Assembly (NCBI GenBank): GCA_029940535.1 | Contig: JAPYUM010000007.1 | Location: forward strand, 21,861 to 82,006 | Direction of reading: 5' to 3' | DNA: 60,146 nucleotides | From: Vicinamibacterales bacterium | Lineage (GTDB): Bacteria; Acidobacteriota; Vicinamibacteria; Vicinamibacterales; UBA8438 | Shown: positions 50,629 to 59,080 of the stretch, in pieces | How the letters are laid out: every line of letters begins with the position of its first letter | Numbering within the stretch: the stretch's first letter is position 1 | Position numbers and translations under genes: made by a program | Notes under the pieces: model-generated | The model's database searches: none | The model's input: only the letters and a program-made list of their open reading frames with translations | Told to the model about the DNA's origin: nothing

Positions 50629-50724
50629 AAGGCGCGCGACAATGCGCGCCCCGCGGCCACGGAGTGGGGCACTCGGGGTCCCCGCGTAGCGGCCGCGGGG
50701 GGGGCGGGGCGTAGCCCCGACTAA
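50629..50724. repeat. GC-rich dispersed repeat, family B
   Basis: Hairpin GGCGCGC-gacaat-GCGCGCC, then CCGCGGCCACGGAGTGGGG, CACTCGGGGTCCCCGCGTAG, and GGGCGTAGCCCC at the end. Best-preserved copy of the family; lies between the 63-aa gene and metF (convergent). Confidence 0.7.
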
Positions 50725-50727
50725 GTA

Positions 50728-51684
50728 CTAGTCTCGCAGCGCCAGGTTCCTGACTATCTGGGTGGCGGCGTGCGGTTTGTTGAGCGAGTAGAAGTGCAGT
50801 CCCGGGGCGCCGCCGGCGAGCAGCGCCTCGCACTGATGTGTCGCGAGCTCGATACCGAAGTCCGCGACCGCGTCGGCGTCGTCGCCATACCTCTCGAGCT
50901 TTGTCGCCAGTGCCGCCGGAAGTGTCGCGCCGCAGAGCGCGGTGAAGCGCTTGATCTGCCCCGTGTTCAGAATGGGAAGGATGCCCGGCGTGATTGGCAC
51001 GCTGACCCCGAGCGTGTCGACTAGGTGGTCACGGAAGGTGAAGTAGTCGTCGTTGTCAAAGAACAGTTGCGTCAGGACGAAGTCCGCCCCCCGGTCGATC
51101 TTCGCCTTGAGACGTTGCCAGTCGACATGCCGGCCTTCGGTGCAGGCAATGTGGCTCTCGGGGAATCCGGCGGTGCCGATGGAGAAGTCGCCCATCTGTT
51201 TGATGAACTCGACCAGCTGATACGAGTACTCGAACCCACGCTCGAACTGTTCGGATCCGGTCGCGAGTGGCGGATCGCCGCGCAACGCCAGAATGTTCCT
51301 GATGCCCTTGGCCCGTGCCTCGAACAAATAGCGTTCGATCTCCAAGCGTGAGGTGCTGATGCAGGTCAGGTGCGCCATCGTCGTGGCGCCGTGCTCGCGT
51401 TGGATCCGATCCACGATCGCCAGCGTCTTGTCCCGTGTGCTTCCGCCGGCCCCGTAGGTCACCGAGTAGAAGTCCGGTTGCAATGTCTGCAGGGCCGGAA
51501 GGGTCCGTTCGAACAACGCGACGTCCCCTTTCGGGGTTTTCGGCGGGAAGAACTCGAACGACAGCGCCGGTCGTCCCTGTGCGCGACGTTCAGCGTAGAT
51601 GTCTCGAATTAAGCGGATCGCGGGCGTGGCTACGCTGGCCGGCGCTGGTGTCTGAGTGAGCCGCGCGTTGGTCGTCGAGGTCAT
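50728..51684 (-). CDS. metF: Methylenetetrahydrofolate reductase
   Basis: Reduces 5,10-methylene-THF to 5-methyl-THF for methionine synthesis. 318 aa from ATG 51684; an in-frame upstream extension to 51933 lacks family sequence. TIM-barrel flavoprotein motifs: S-F-E-F-F-P-P-K-T-P (catalytic Glu), T-Y-G-A-G-G-S-T-R, H-L-T-C-I, A-L-R-G-D-P-P, G-A-D-F-V-L-T-Q-L-F-F-D-N, P-G-I-L-P-I. Length is that of the bacterial single-domain enzyme. Divergent from the OPT transporter (225-base spacer); no SAM riboswitch seen by eye. Confidence 0.95.
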   Translation of the reverse strand: MTSTTNARLTQTPAPASVATPAIRLIRDIYAERRAQGRPALSFEFFPPKTPKGDVALFERTLPALQTLQPDFYSVTYGAGGSTRDKTLAIVDRIQREHGATTMAHLTCISTSRLEIERYLFEARAKGIRNILALRGDPPLATGSEQFERGFEYSYQLVEFIKQMGDFSIGTAGFPESHIACTEGRHVDWQRLKAKIDRGADFVLTQLFFDNDDYFTFRDHLVDTLGVSVPITPGILPILNTGQIKRFTALCGATLPAALATKLERYGDDADAVADFGIELATHQCEALLAGGAPGLHFYSLNKPHAATQIVRNLALRD

Positions 51685-51909
51685 GCGATGCGTTCTGAGA
51701 TCACCGGTTCTGTCCGTTGTATCGGCCGACTGACGGGTGGGATGCACTGGACAGGTGGTGCGGAGTCTCTTGCGAGCGTACCATTCCGGTTCGCGGCGTG
51801 ACAAGGCGGCGGGTTGCGTCCGGCCCGGGAAGCGCTTATAAAGACGGGCAGCCGGTTCGGGGTGACGACGCGTGACGCCGAGGTTGGCTGGCAAGGAGAC
51901 AACCCAGAG

Positions 51910-53898
51910 ATGAGCACACCCGACGCCCCACAATCAGGGTTCACGCCGTTCGTGCCCGAAGACACCGATCTGCCGGAGCTGACGTTCCGGGCGGTCGCCT
52001 TGGGCGTGCTGATGGCGATCGTCCTCGGCGCCGCGAATGCCTACCTGGGCATGCGGGCCGGGCTCACCGTCGCCGCGACGTTCCCCGCCGCGGTCGTCGC
52101 GATGGCGGCGCTTCGGGCCCTGGGTGGTTCGGTGCTGGAAGAGAATATTTCGCGCACCACCGCCTCGGTCGGCGAGGCGCTGGTCGCCGGCGCCATCTTC
52201 ACGATTCCGGCGTTCGTCATCAGCGGCGTGTGGGACGAGCTGCGCTACTGGGAGAGCACCGCCATCATGCTCGTCGGGGGCTTGTTGGGTGTCCTGTTCA
52301 TCATCGTGCTCCGCCGTACGATGGTGGTCGAAGCAGACCTCCCGTTCCCCGAGAGCGTCGCCGCGGCCGAGCTCGTCAAGGCAGGCCAGGGCGGTCAGAC
52401 CGGCGCGAAGTATGTCTTCCAGGCGATGGGTCTCGCCGCGCTGTGGGAGTTGGTCAAGAACTCGAACGGGGTCCAGATCGTGTCGAGCTCGGCCACAACG
52501 TTCGTCAATCTGGGCCGCTCCACCATCGAGATGCTCGGCCAGCAGGTGAACTACGTGGGTGGGTTCATCATGCAATCGCCGGCGGCGTCACCGGCGCTGG
52601 TCGGGGTTGGTTTCATCGTGGGCCCGGCCATCGCATCAACGCTCTTCGCCGGCGCCGTGATGGGGTGGCTGCTGCTCGTGCCGCTCGGATTGTTCTTGAA
52701 CCCGTCCCTGGCGGCACAGGCGACCGATACGACGGCGCTCATCGACCTCAGTACGGAAGTCTGGCTCAAGCAGGTGCGCCCGCTGGCCGTGGGCACCATG
52801 ATCGTCGCCGCGTTCTACACGCTGTTCAAACTCCGCACGGCGCTCGTCGAAGGAATCGGCCGCGCCTTTACCGACATCAAGAGTGCCCGGAGTGGCAGCG
52901 GTGCGGTGACCCGCCTGAACCTCGATCTCGACTTCACCAAGGTCGGATTCGGCATCATGGCGATGTCCGTGCCGGTCGCCGGTCTCTACTGGTACTTCAG
53001 TCAGAGTCTCCCGGGCGCGCTGGTGCTGACGGTCGTGATGATGATTCTTGGGTTTCTGTTCTCGGCCGTGGCCGGCTATCTCGTCGGGTTGCTCGGTAGC
53101 TCGAACAATCCGATCAGTGGGCTGACGCTCAGCACCCTCCTCATCGCGGCGGTGCTGATGGTTGGGATGGGGATTACGGGACCGGGTGGGATTCTTGGGG
53201 TGCTTGGCGTGGCCGGCATTGTGTGTTGCGCCGCCGGCATTGCGGGAGACATGTTGCAGGACCTGAAAGTGGGGCACATTCTCGGCGGCACGCCGTGGAA
53301 AATGGAACTGGCTGAGATTATCGGTGTCTGCATCGCGGCGATGGTCCTGATTTGGCCGATGATCGCCATGGACCGGGTCTACGAAATCGGGAGTGCCGAG
53401 CTGCCGGCGCCGCAGGCCGGCCTCATGGCGTTGATGGCGCAGGGCATCGTCGGCGGCGACATGGCATGGCCGCTGGTCGTGACCGGGATGTTCCTCGCGC
53501 TGGGGCTCATTCTGATCAACTCGCCGTCGCCCATGCTCATTGCGGTCGGGATGTATCTTCCGTTCGGGTCCACCTCGGCCATCTTCGTCGGCGGGCTGAT
53601 GGCGTGGATGCTGTCGAGGTCGCTCACGGCTCGCGGGGCGGATGCGGCGCAGGTCACACGAGCCACCAACACTGGCGTGCTGCTGTCTTCCGGGTTTATC
53701 GCGGGCGAAGCGCTGATGGCCGTGCTCTTGGCCTTCGTCGTGCTCGGAGGGTCCGCGTTCGGGGTAGACCAGGTGTTGCCGCGCATTGCCGAGAGCGCGT
53801 TGCTCGGGGCCCTGGTGTTCGTGGTGCTCTACTACATGCTGGTGAACGTGCCGCTGAGCGCCAGTGACTCGGATAGCACCCTTCAGCCTCCTAGGTGA
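51910..53898 (+). CDS. OPT family oligopeptide transporter
   Basis: 662 aa from ATG 51910. About 15 membrane helices. Signature start L-T-F-R-A-V-A-L-G-V-L...A-N-A-Y-L-G-M-R-A-G-L-T-V, then E-N-I-S-R-T-T-A-S-V-G-E-A, L-P-F-P-E-S-V-A-A-A, G-S-S-N-N-P-I-S-G-L-T and D-L-K-V-G-H-I-L-G-G-T-P. Proton-coupled uptake of peptides or metal chelates. Its TGA overlaps the GTG of the PqqD-like gene. Confidence 0.92.
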   Translation: MSTPDAPQSGFTPFVPEDTDLPELTFRAVALGVLMAIVLGAANAYLGMRAGLTVAATFPAAVVAMAALRALGGSVLEENISRTTASVGEALVAGAIFTIPAFVISGVWDELRYWESTAIMLVGGLLGVLFIIVLRRTMVVEADLPFPESVAAAELVKAGQGGQTGAKYVFQAMGLAALWELVKNSNGVQIVSSSATTFVNLGRSTIEMLGQQVNYVGGFIMQSPAASPALVGVGFIVGPAIASTLFAGAVMGWLLLVPLGLFLNPSLAAQATDTTALIDLSTEVWLKQVRPLAVGTMIVAAFYTLFKLRTALVEGIGRAFTDIKSARSGSGAVTRLNLDLDFTKVGFGIMAMSVPVAGLYWYFSQSLPGALVLTVVMMILGFLFSAVAGYLVGLLGSSNNPISGLTLSTLLIAAVLMVGMGITGPGGILGVLGVAGIVCCAAGIAGDMLQDLKVGHILGGTPWKMELAEIIGVCIAAMVLIWPMIAMDRVYEIGSAELPAPQAGLMALMAQGIVGGDMAWPLVVTGMFLALGLILINSPSPMLIAVGMYLPFGSTSAIFVGGLMAWMLSRSLTARGADAAQVTRATNTGVLLSSGFIAGEALMAVLLAFVVLGGSAFGVDQVLPRIAESALLGALVFVVLYYMLVNVPLSASDSDSTLQPPR

Positions 53899-54227
53899 TG
53901 GCCGGGGGCCTCGACTTCGGCACTGTCCGGCCTCGGCGTCTACTGGAGTGGCAGGAAGATGACGGGCGCTGTGTGTTGCTGCGCCCACGTCTGGGCCCGA
54001 GCCGGTTCGGCCGCTGGGCGGCGCGGCAGTTCGGGGAGCCGCACTACCGGATCCGGCTCGACGATATCGGCTCACTCATCTGGAAAGCGTGCGACGGACA
54101 CACATCACTGGCGGACATCGTCGGCCGGATGCGAGAGCGGTTCGGCGCCCGCGTGGAGCCGGCTGACCAGCGCCTCGCCGCATTCGTCCGGAAGATGCTC
54201 AAGGCCCGTATGGCCGCGATTGAGTGA
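53895..54227 (+). CDS. PqqD-like small protein
   Basis: 110 aa. C-terminal two-thirds R-I-R-L-D-D-I-G-S-L-I-W-K-A-C-D-G-H-T-S-L-A-D-I and M-R-E-R-F-G resemble the PqqD/RRE fold that binds leader peptides for radical SAM RiPP enzymes. GTG at 53895 overlaps the OPT stop. No precursor peptide or RiPP enzyme is adjacent, so it may have another role with the transporter. Confidence 0.75.
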   Translation: MMAGGLDFGTVRPRRLLEWQEDDGRCVLLRPRLGPSRFGRWAARQFGEPHYRIRLDDIGSLIWKACDGHTSLADIVGRMRERFGARVEPADQRLAAFVRKMLKARMAAIE

Positions 54228-54240
54228 TCAGGAGCCTCAG

Positions 54241-54290
54241 CCCCACTCCGCGGACGCGAGGCACGCAGGTACGCTTCGTCAGAAAATCTA
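54241..54290. repeat. Half hairpin arm (family A) next to partial family B module
   Basis: CCCCACTCCGCGG (54241-54253) is a family B fragment. CGCTTCGTCAGAAAATCTA (54272-54290) is one arm of family A; its terminal TAG (minus strand, 54290-54288) is the stop of the serine hydrolase gene, and CTAG is at 54288-54291. Confidence 0.55.
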
Positions 54291-55601
54291 GTACCGACTC
54301 TGATACCCCATCACCGCCGGAGCATTGTGACGATTCGTCTCGATGATCGCCTGCGATGCGACGGTCGAGAAGTCCTGTCGCACGCTGAGATGCCCGTAGG
54401 ACGTGATCTGCATCATCAGAATGCCCAGCATGTCCTCAGCCGGGTCGACCCACGCCACCGTGCCCCAGGCGCCGCCCCACAAGAAGCTGCCAGGTGAGAG
54501 GTGATCGGTGGCCCGGCCGGGGTCCATCACGATGCCGTAGCCCAGCCCGAACCCGTAGCCCGGACCACGCACATACACCAGGTTGTCGCCCGCGTGGTTA
54601 CTGATCATCAGATTGACGGTGCGCGGGCTCAGTAGCCGCACGCCATCCAACTCCCCACCGTTGAGCATCATCTGGTGGAAGCGGAAATAGTCCGCGGCGG
54701 TCGAGCTCAGTCCCGCCTGTCCGCTGAAGTACCGCGTGGGCTCGCGAAACGCCGGCGCTCGGAAGAGCTCGATGGTGTTCGTGGGACCGGTCGGCCGATA
54801 CACCGCCGCCACTCGGTCGATCTTGGATTCGGGAATGTTGTAGTGCGTGTCAAGCATCCCCAGCGGCTCGAAGATGCGGTCGCGGAGGTAGTCATCGAGG
54901 CTCATTCCGGAGATTTTCTCCACCAGAATCGCGACGTAGTCGGTCGAGGCTCCGTACTGCCATTCGTCACCCGGGTGAAAGGCCAGCGGCACGTCTGCGG
55001 CCGCGTCGACTGCCTCGGACAGCGTGGTGGGACGCTCCGAGCGTTGCCCGCCGCGCCCCGCCGGTGGCCGGATACTGAGCCCGGACTGGTGGCTCAGCAC
55101 GTGGCGGACGGTCACCGGCCGCGCCGCTGGTTCCGTAACCGCCCGCCCGCCGACCGTCCGTCGCACGCTCTTGTCCGCGTAGGCCGGAAGCCATTTCGAG
55201 ACCGGGTCGTCGAGTCGGAAATGCCCCTCTTCATAGAGCATCATCAATCCGACGGTCACGATCGGCTTGGTCATCGACATGATCGTGAACAGGTTGTCCG
55301 GCGTCATCGCGACGCCAGCCTCCTCGTTTGCGAAGCCTTGGGCCTCGAGATGCGCCACCTTGCCGTGGCGCGCGATGAGGCTGACCGTGCCCGCGAGAAG
55401 GTCGTCGTCGATGTTCCGCTTCATCAGGGCGCTGACCCGCTGCAGGCGTTCGGACGACATGCCGACCTCTTCCGGGCTCGCCATCGGCAGCGTGTCTTCT
55501 ACCGCCCCTCGGACCGCAGAGATCGGAACGAGCACAACCACGGCGGCGCCCACCGTCACCGCGCTGAGCAGCTTCCGCGAACGGGAGTAGGACCACGTCA
55601 T
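54288..55601 (-). CDS. Serine hydrolase (beta-lactamase/class C-like)
   Basis: 437 aa from ATG 55601, preceded by GGAGGT at ideal spacing. Signal peptide in the first 34 residues. Active site S109-x-x-K112 (S-M-T-K), Y-G-A-S-T-D-Y as the YxN/YxS motif, H-x-G-equivalent G-G-A-W-G-T. Family includes D-alanyl-D-alanine peptidases, esterases and AmpC-like enzymes. Predicted periplasmic. Its stop lies in the half hairpin arm. Confidence 0.88.
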   Translation of the reverse strand: MTWSYSRSRKLLSAVTVGAAVVVLVPISAVRGAVEDTLPMASPEEVGMSSERLQRVSALMKRNIDDDLLAGTVSLIARHGKVAHLEAQGFANEEAGVAMTPDNLFTIMSMTKPIVTVGLMMLYEEGHFRLDDPVSKWLPAYADKSVRRTVGGRAVTEPAARPVTVRHVLSHQSGLSIRPPAGRGGQRSERPTTLSEAVDAAADVPLAFHPGDEWQYGASTDYVAILVEKISGMSLDDYLRDRIFEPLGMLDTHYNIPESKIDRVAAVYRPTGPTNTIELFRAPAFREPTRYFSGQAGLSSTAADYFRFHQMMLNGGELDGVRLLSPRTVNLMISNHAGDNLVYVRGPGYGFGLGYGIVMDPGRATDHLSPGSFLWGGAWGTVAWVDPAEDMLGILMMQITSYGHLSVRQDFSTVASQAIIETNRHNAPAVMGYQSRY

Positions 55602-55708
55602 GACTACCTCCAGGAACATCGGGAGTACCAACAATCGCGTATCGCCCGCATTATGACCCGCCGGCGTCGGGTGAAGGAAGCTCCCGCCAGCAAGGGAGGC
55701 AAGGTCGA

Positions 55709-55796
55709 GGGCGCGCGACAATGCGCGCCTCGCGGCGGTGGCGTGGCGCACTCGGGGCCCCCGCGTAGCCGTCGCGTGGGGTTCGGGCGCACCTCC
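55709..55796. repeat. GC-rich dispersed repeat, family B
   Basis: Hairpin GGCGCGC-gacaat-GCGCGCC, then CTCGCGGCGGTGGCGTGGCG, CACTCGGGGCCCCCGCGTAG and CGCGTGGGGTTCGGGCG. Lies upstream of the serine hydrolase start, close to the TIGR01777 gene's 3' end. Confidence 0.65.
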
Positions 55797-55797
55797 G

Positions 55798-56667
55798 TCA
55801 AACCAAGATTTCGCGAAGCGCGGGTTCGAGCTCTGGGAACCGAAAGGTGAATCCGGAGGCCAGGGCGCGGGTTGGGGTGACATGCTGTCCATCCAGGACG
55901 ACGCCCGCCACTTCTCCGAGCGCCAAGCGCAGCATGATACCCGGCATCGGGATGACCGCGGGCCGGTGCAGCACACGGCCCAGCGTGCGCGATAGTTCGG
56001 CGTTGGAGACCGGATGGGGCGCAGTGCCGTTGTATTCGCCACGGGCCTGATCGTTCTCCAACACCCACAGAAACATGCCCACCAGGTCGTCCAGGTGAAC
56101 CCACGAGACCCACTGGCGTCCATGACTCATCGGTCCGCCGATGCCCAGCTTGAAGGGGAGCAGCATCTTCTGCAACGCTCCGTCTCCCAGACCCTGCACG
56201 ACGCCAGTACGAATGGTCGCGGTGCGAACACTCGGTGCGTCGAGGGCCGGCTGTCTGGCCGTTTCCCAGTCGACGCACAGGCGGGCCAGGAAGTCGTGGC
56301 CCGGCTCGTCGCCGACGACGAACCGACGCTCGTCGCTGGTCCCGTAGTAGCCGATGGCGGAGGCCGTGATGAACACGTGGCACCCGGTGTCGGCGACCGC
56401 CTGCGCGAGCGCTCGCGTCGTCTGCACACGACTGGACACCAGCCGCGCCTTCTGCGTCGTGCTCCATCGGCGGCCGAACAGGTTCTCGCCGGCCAGATGG
56501 ATGACGGCGTCATTGCGACCGACGGCGGCCCGAAGCCCATCCGGATCCCAGGTCACGTCCCCGTGGCTGCCGCGGCTCACGATCGTGACGTGGTGCCCCG
56601 ACGAGGACAGTCGAGTCTGCAGTCTGGACCCGATGAAACCGGTGGCACCGGTCAGGAGCACATGCAT
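55798..56667 (-). CDS. TIGR01777 family NAD(P)-dependent epimerase (YfcH-like)
   Basis: 289-aa extended SDR protein. N-terminal M-H-V-L-L-T-G-A-T-G-F-I-G-S, H-L-A-G-E-N-L-F-G-R-R-W, A-S-A-I-G-Y-Y-G (modified YxxxK), S-W-V-H-L-D-D-L-V, A-P-H-P-V-S-N-A-E and a C-terminal DUF1731 tail (F-R-F-P-E-L-E-P-A-L). Substrate unknown; often called a nucleoside-diphosphate sugar epimerase. The tail ends in REILV. Confidence 0.9.
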   Translation of the reverse strand: MHVLLTGATGFIGSRLQTRLSSSGHHVTIVSRGSHGDVTWDPDGLRAAVGRNDAVIHLAGENLFGRRWSTTQKARLVSSRVQTTRALAQAVADTGCHVFITASAIGYYGTSDERRFVVGDEPGHDFLARLCVDWETARQPALDAPSVRTATIRTGVVQGLGDGALQKMLLPFKLGIGGPMSHGRQWVSWVHLDDLVGMFLWVLENDQARGEYNGTAPHPVSNAELSRTLGRVLHRPAVIPMPGIMLRLALGEVAGVVLDGQHVTPTRALASGFTFRFPELEPALREILV

Positions 56668-56739
56668 CTCTTCCTCCGGGTCTTGGTTCTGGCCGCGGCC
56701 GTGAGCGTCTTCAGGCCCAGTTCGCTCAGCTTGCCGCCC

Positions 56740-58524
56740 TCAACGAGGGCGATATCCGTTGGTAATCGGAAGCCGTCGATCTCGACCGAAGGCCCGGACC
56801 GAGATTCGGATACCGGGCGGCGCCTGGCGACGCTTGTATTCGGCCCGATCGACCATGGTCACGATGCGGGCGACCAGGGCCGCGTCGAAGCCGAGTCGCG
56901 CCACGTCGTCGGGGCTTCGGTCCTCTTCGACATACGCCTCGAGCACGGCGTCGAGCGTGTCATAGGGGGGCAGGCTGTCGCTGTCGAGCTGGTCCGCCCG
57001 CAGTTCCGCGGTCGGCGCTTTCTCGATGATGCGCGCCGGAATGACCTCGCGGTCGCGATTGCGCCATCGGGACAGGCGATAGACCCAGGTTTTCAGGACG
57101 TCCTTGAGTACGGCGAATCCGCCGGCCATGTCGCCGTAGAGCGTCGCGTACCCGACGCTCATCTCGCTCTTGTTCCCCGTGGTCAGCACCAGCCACCCGA
57201 ACTTGTTCGACAGCGCCATGAGCAGGTTGCCGCGAATACGGGCCTGCAGGTTCTCTTCGGCCACGCCCGGGTCGGTGTCGGCGAACGGGCCGGCCAGCGC
57301 CTGATCGTAGGCGGTCGCCAGGTCGGCGATCGGGAATTCCAGCAATGCCACCCCGAGCCGCGCGGCGAGGTCGCGACCATCTTCCTGATTCATGTCGGAC
57401 GTGAAACGCGACGGCATGGAGACTGCGGTCACCGCGTCAGGACCGAGCGCGTCCGCGGCCAGGGTCAACGCGAGGGCCGAGTCGATGCCACCCGAGAGTC
57501 CGAGCACGGCGTGCCGAAAACCGTTCTTCCGGAAATAGTCCGCCGTGCCGAGGGTCAGCGCGCGATAGACCTCGGCCTCCTCGTCGAGGGTGGGCGGGAT
57601 TGACCCGTCGACCGAGTTGACCGGGCCCGCAGGGCGCGGGGTGGCCGACACCGCGACCGAGCGGAGCCGCCGACTGCCGTCATCGGCCGGTTGTCGCCAT
57701 CGGGGGTCGTGCAGACGCCGCCGCGACGCACTGACCGCGTCGATCGTGACCAGCAGCACGTCTTCTTCGAACTGGCGCCCACGCGCCAGCACCGCGCCGG
57801 TTGGGTCAAGCACCAGACTGTGGCCATCGAACACCAACTCGTCCTGGCCCCCAACGGCGTTACAGAACGCAATGAAACATCCATAGTCGGCGGCGCGCTG
57901 GGCCAGCATCCGTTCTCGCTCGATGCCCTTTCCACGGTGATACGGAGACCCAGACAGGTTCACGACCAGTTCGGCGCCGCCTTCGGTCGCGGCCCACTGG
58001 CCCGGTCCCCCCGGGTACCACAGGTCTTCGCAAATCGTGACGCCGACCCGAACGCTACGCGCGCCGCTCCCGCGACCGACGTCAAGCACCAGACCATCCG
58101 TGCCACGGGCGAAGTAGCGCTGCTCGTCAAAGACACCGTAGTTCGGGAGGAAATGCTTCCGATAGGTCGCGGCGACCGCGCCGTCGGCCAGCACCGCCGC
58201 GGCGTTGTAGAGATCGTCCGTGAGATCCGGGAGCCCGACCAACACCACCGTCTCTGAGACCGAGCGTGCGAGGTCGCGGACACCTGCCGCGGCGGCGTCA
58301 GCGAAACGCGGGTTGAGCAGCAGGTCCTCCGGTGGATAACCGGTCACCGAGAGTTCCGGAAACACCGTCAGGTCCGCACCCTGTGCGCACGCCTGGTCGA
58401 TCAGTCCGCTGATACGGTGCAGGTTCCCGTCGATGTCGCCAACCGGGAGATTGCACTGACACAACGCGACGCGCAACGGGCGGGTCGTCGTGATGTCGTC
58501 TGAGGTGCTGGTCATATGCCGCAA
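56740..58524 (-). CDS. nadE: Glutamine-dependent NAD(+) synthase
   Basis: Final step of NAD synthesis. 594 aa (ATG 58524 or 58515). N-terminal carbon-nitrogen hydrolase domain: Glu in F-P-E-L-S-V-T-G-Y, Lys in Y-R-K-H-F-L-P-N-Y, Cys in V-T-I-C-E-D-L-W. C-terminal synthetase domain: L-G-L-S-G-G-I-D-S-A-L-A (PP-loop), T-T-G-N-K-S-E-M-S-V-G-Y, and K-A-P-T-A-E-L. Both domains are intact. Confidence 0.95.
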   Translation of the reverse strand: MRHMTSTSDDITTTRPLRVALCQCNLPVGDIDGNLHRISGLIDQACAQGADLTVFPELSVTGYPPEDLLLNPRFADAAAAGVRDLARSVSETVVLVGLPDLTDDLYNAAAVLADGAVAATYRKHFLPNYGVFDEQRYFARGTDGLVLDVGRGSGARSVRVGVTICEDLWYPGGPGQWAATEGGAELVVNLSGSPYHRGKGIERERMLAQRAADYGCFIAFCNAVGGQDELVFDGHSLVLDPTGAVLARGRQFEEDVLLVTIDAVSASRRRLHDPRWRQPADDGSRRLRSVAVSATPRPAGPVNSVDGSIPPTLDEEAEVYRALTLGTADYFRKNGFRHAVLGLSGGIDSALALTLAADALGPDAVTAVSMPSRFTSDMNQEDGRDLAARLGVALLEFPIADLATAYDQALAGPFADTDPGVAEENLQARIRGNLLMALSNKFGWLVLTTGNKSEMSVGYATLYGDMAGGFAVLKDVLKTWVYRLSRWRNRDREVIPARIIEKAPTAELRADQLDSDSLPPYDTLDAVLEAYVEEDRSPDDVARLGFDAALVARIVTMVDRAEYKRRQAPPGIRISVRAFGRDRRLPITNGYRPR

Positions 58525-58644
58525 AGTCCGAGTGGTTTCACCTTATCACTCGTCGCCGGCGGGGGTGCCCAGACGGGCGACCGGGAGTGTCGTTCCGCGC
58601 AATGGCGCGCAGCAGCGAGGGGGATCAGGGCTCCGGCGGCCGGC

Positions 58645-59073
58645 TCAGGTGCCCGTGGACCCGAAGCCGCCGTCACCGCGGTGAGTCTCGGACAACGTCT
58701 GGGTCTCGGTCACCTCGACCCCGAGCGTCGGCTGCACGACGAGCTGCGCCACCTTCATCCCCCGTCGGACCTCGAAGACGGTGCGGCCGTGGTTGATGAG
58801 AATGACGCCGACCTCTCCGCGGTAGCCTTCGTCGATGGTGCCAGGGGTGTTGAGCACGGTGACGCTGTGTTTCAACGCCAACCCGCTCCGAGGGCGCACC
58901 TGCGCTTCAGTGCCGGGTGGGAGCTCGAGCGACAGGCCGGTGCTGACCAGGCACGTGTCGCCGGGGGCCATGTCGAGGTCGACGTCGGCACACAGATCCA
59001 GTCCCGCATCACCTGGGTGGGCACGCGTGGGGACCGTGGCGGACGGGGTCAGACGCTTGACTCGGAGTTCCAC
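58645..59073 (-). CDS. dut: Deoxyuridine 5'-triphosphate nucleotidohydrolase
   Basis: Hydrolyses dUTP to dUMP. 142 aa, one trimeric dUTPase subunit. Motifs: A-H-P-G-D-A-G-L-D-L, R-P-R-S-G-L-A-L-K-H-S-V, G-T-I-D-E-G-Y-R-G-E, and C-terminal R-G-D-G-G-F-G-S-T-G-T, whose Phe stacks on the uracil. Normal length. DUF3014 gene ends eight bases before its start. Confidence 0.95.
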   Translation of the reverse strand: MELRVKRLTPSATVPTRAHPGDAGLDLCADVDLDMAPGDTCLVSTGLSLELPPGTEAQVRPRSGLALKHSVTVLNTPGTIDEGYRGEVGVILINHGRTVFEVRRGMKVAQLVVQPTLGVEVTETQTLSETHRGDGGFGSTGT

Positions 59074-59080
59074 CGGTCAC

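Noticed and set aside
50728-51909. SAM or SAH riboswitch upstream of metF
   Set aside because: No recognisable core motif by eye in the 225-base spacer.
53895-54227. PqqD-like gene as proof of PQQ synthesis
   Set aside because: No pqqA, B, C or E nearby.
55602-56123. N-terminal extension of the serine hydrolase to 611 aa
   Set aside because: ATG 55601 has a strong GGAGGT site and opens a signal peptide; the extension covers repeat DNA and the epimerase gene.
56014-57603. 529-codon plus-strand frame over the epimerase and nadE
   Set aside because: Antisense shadow of two complete conserved genes.
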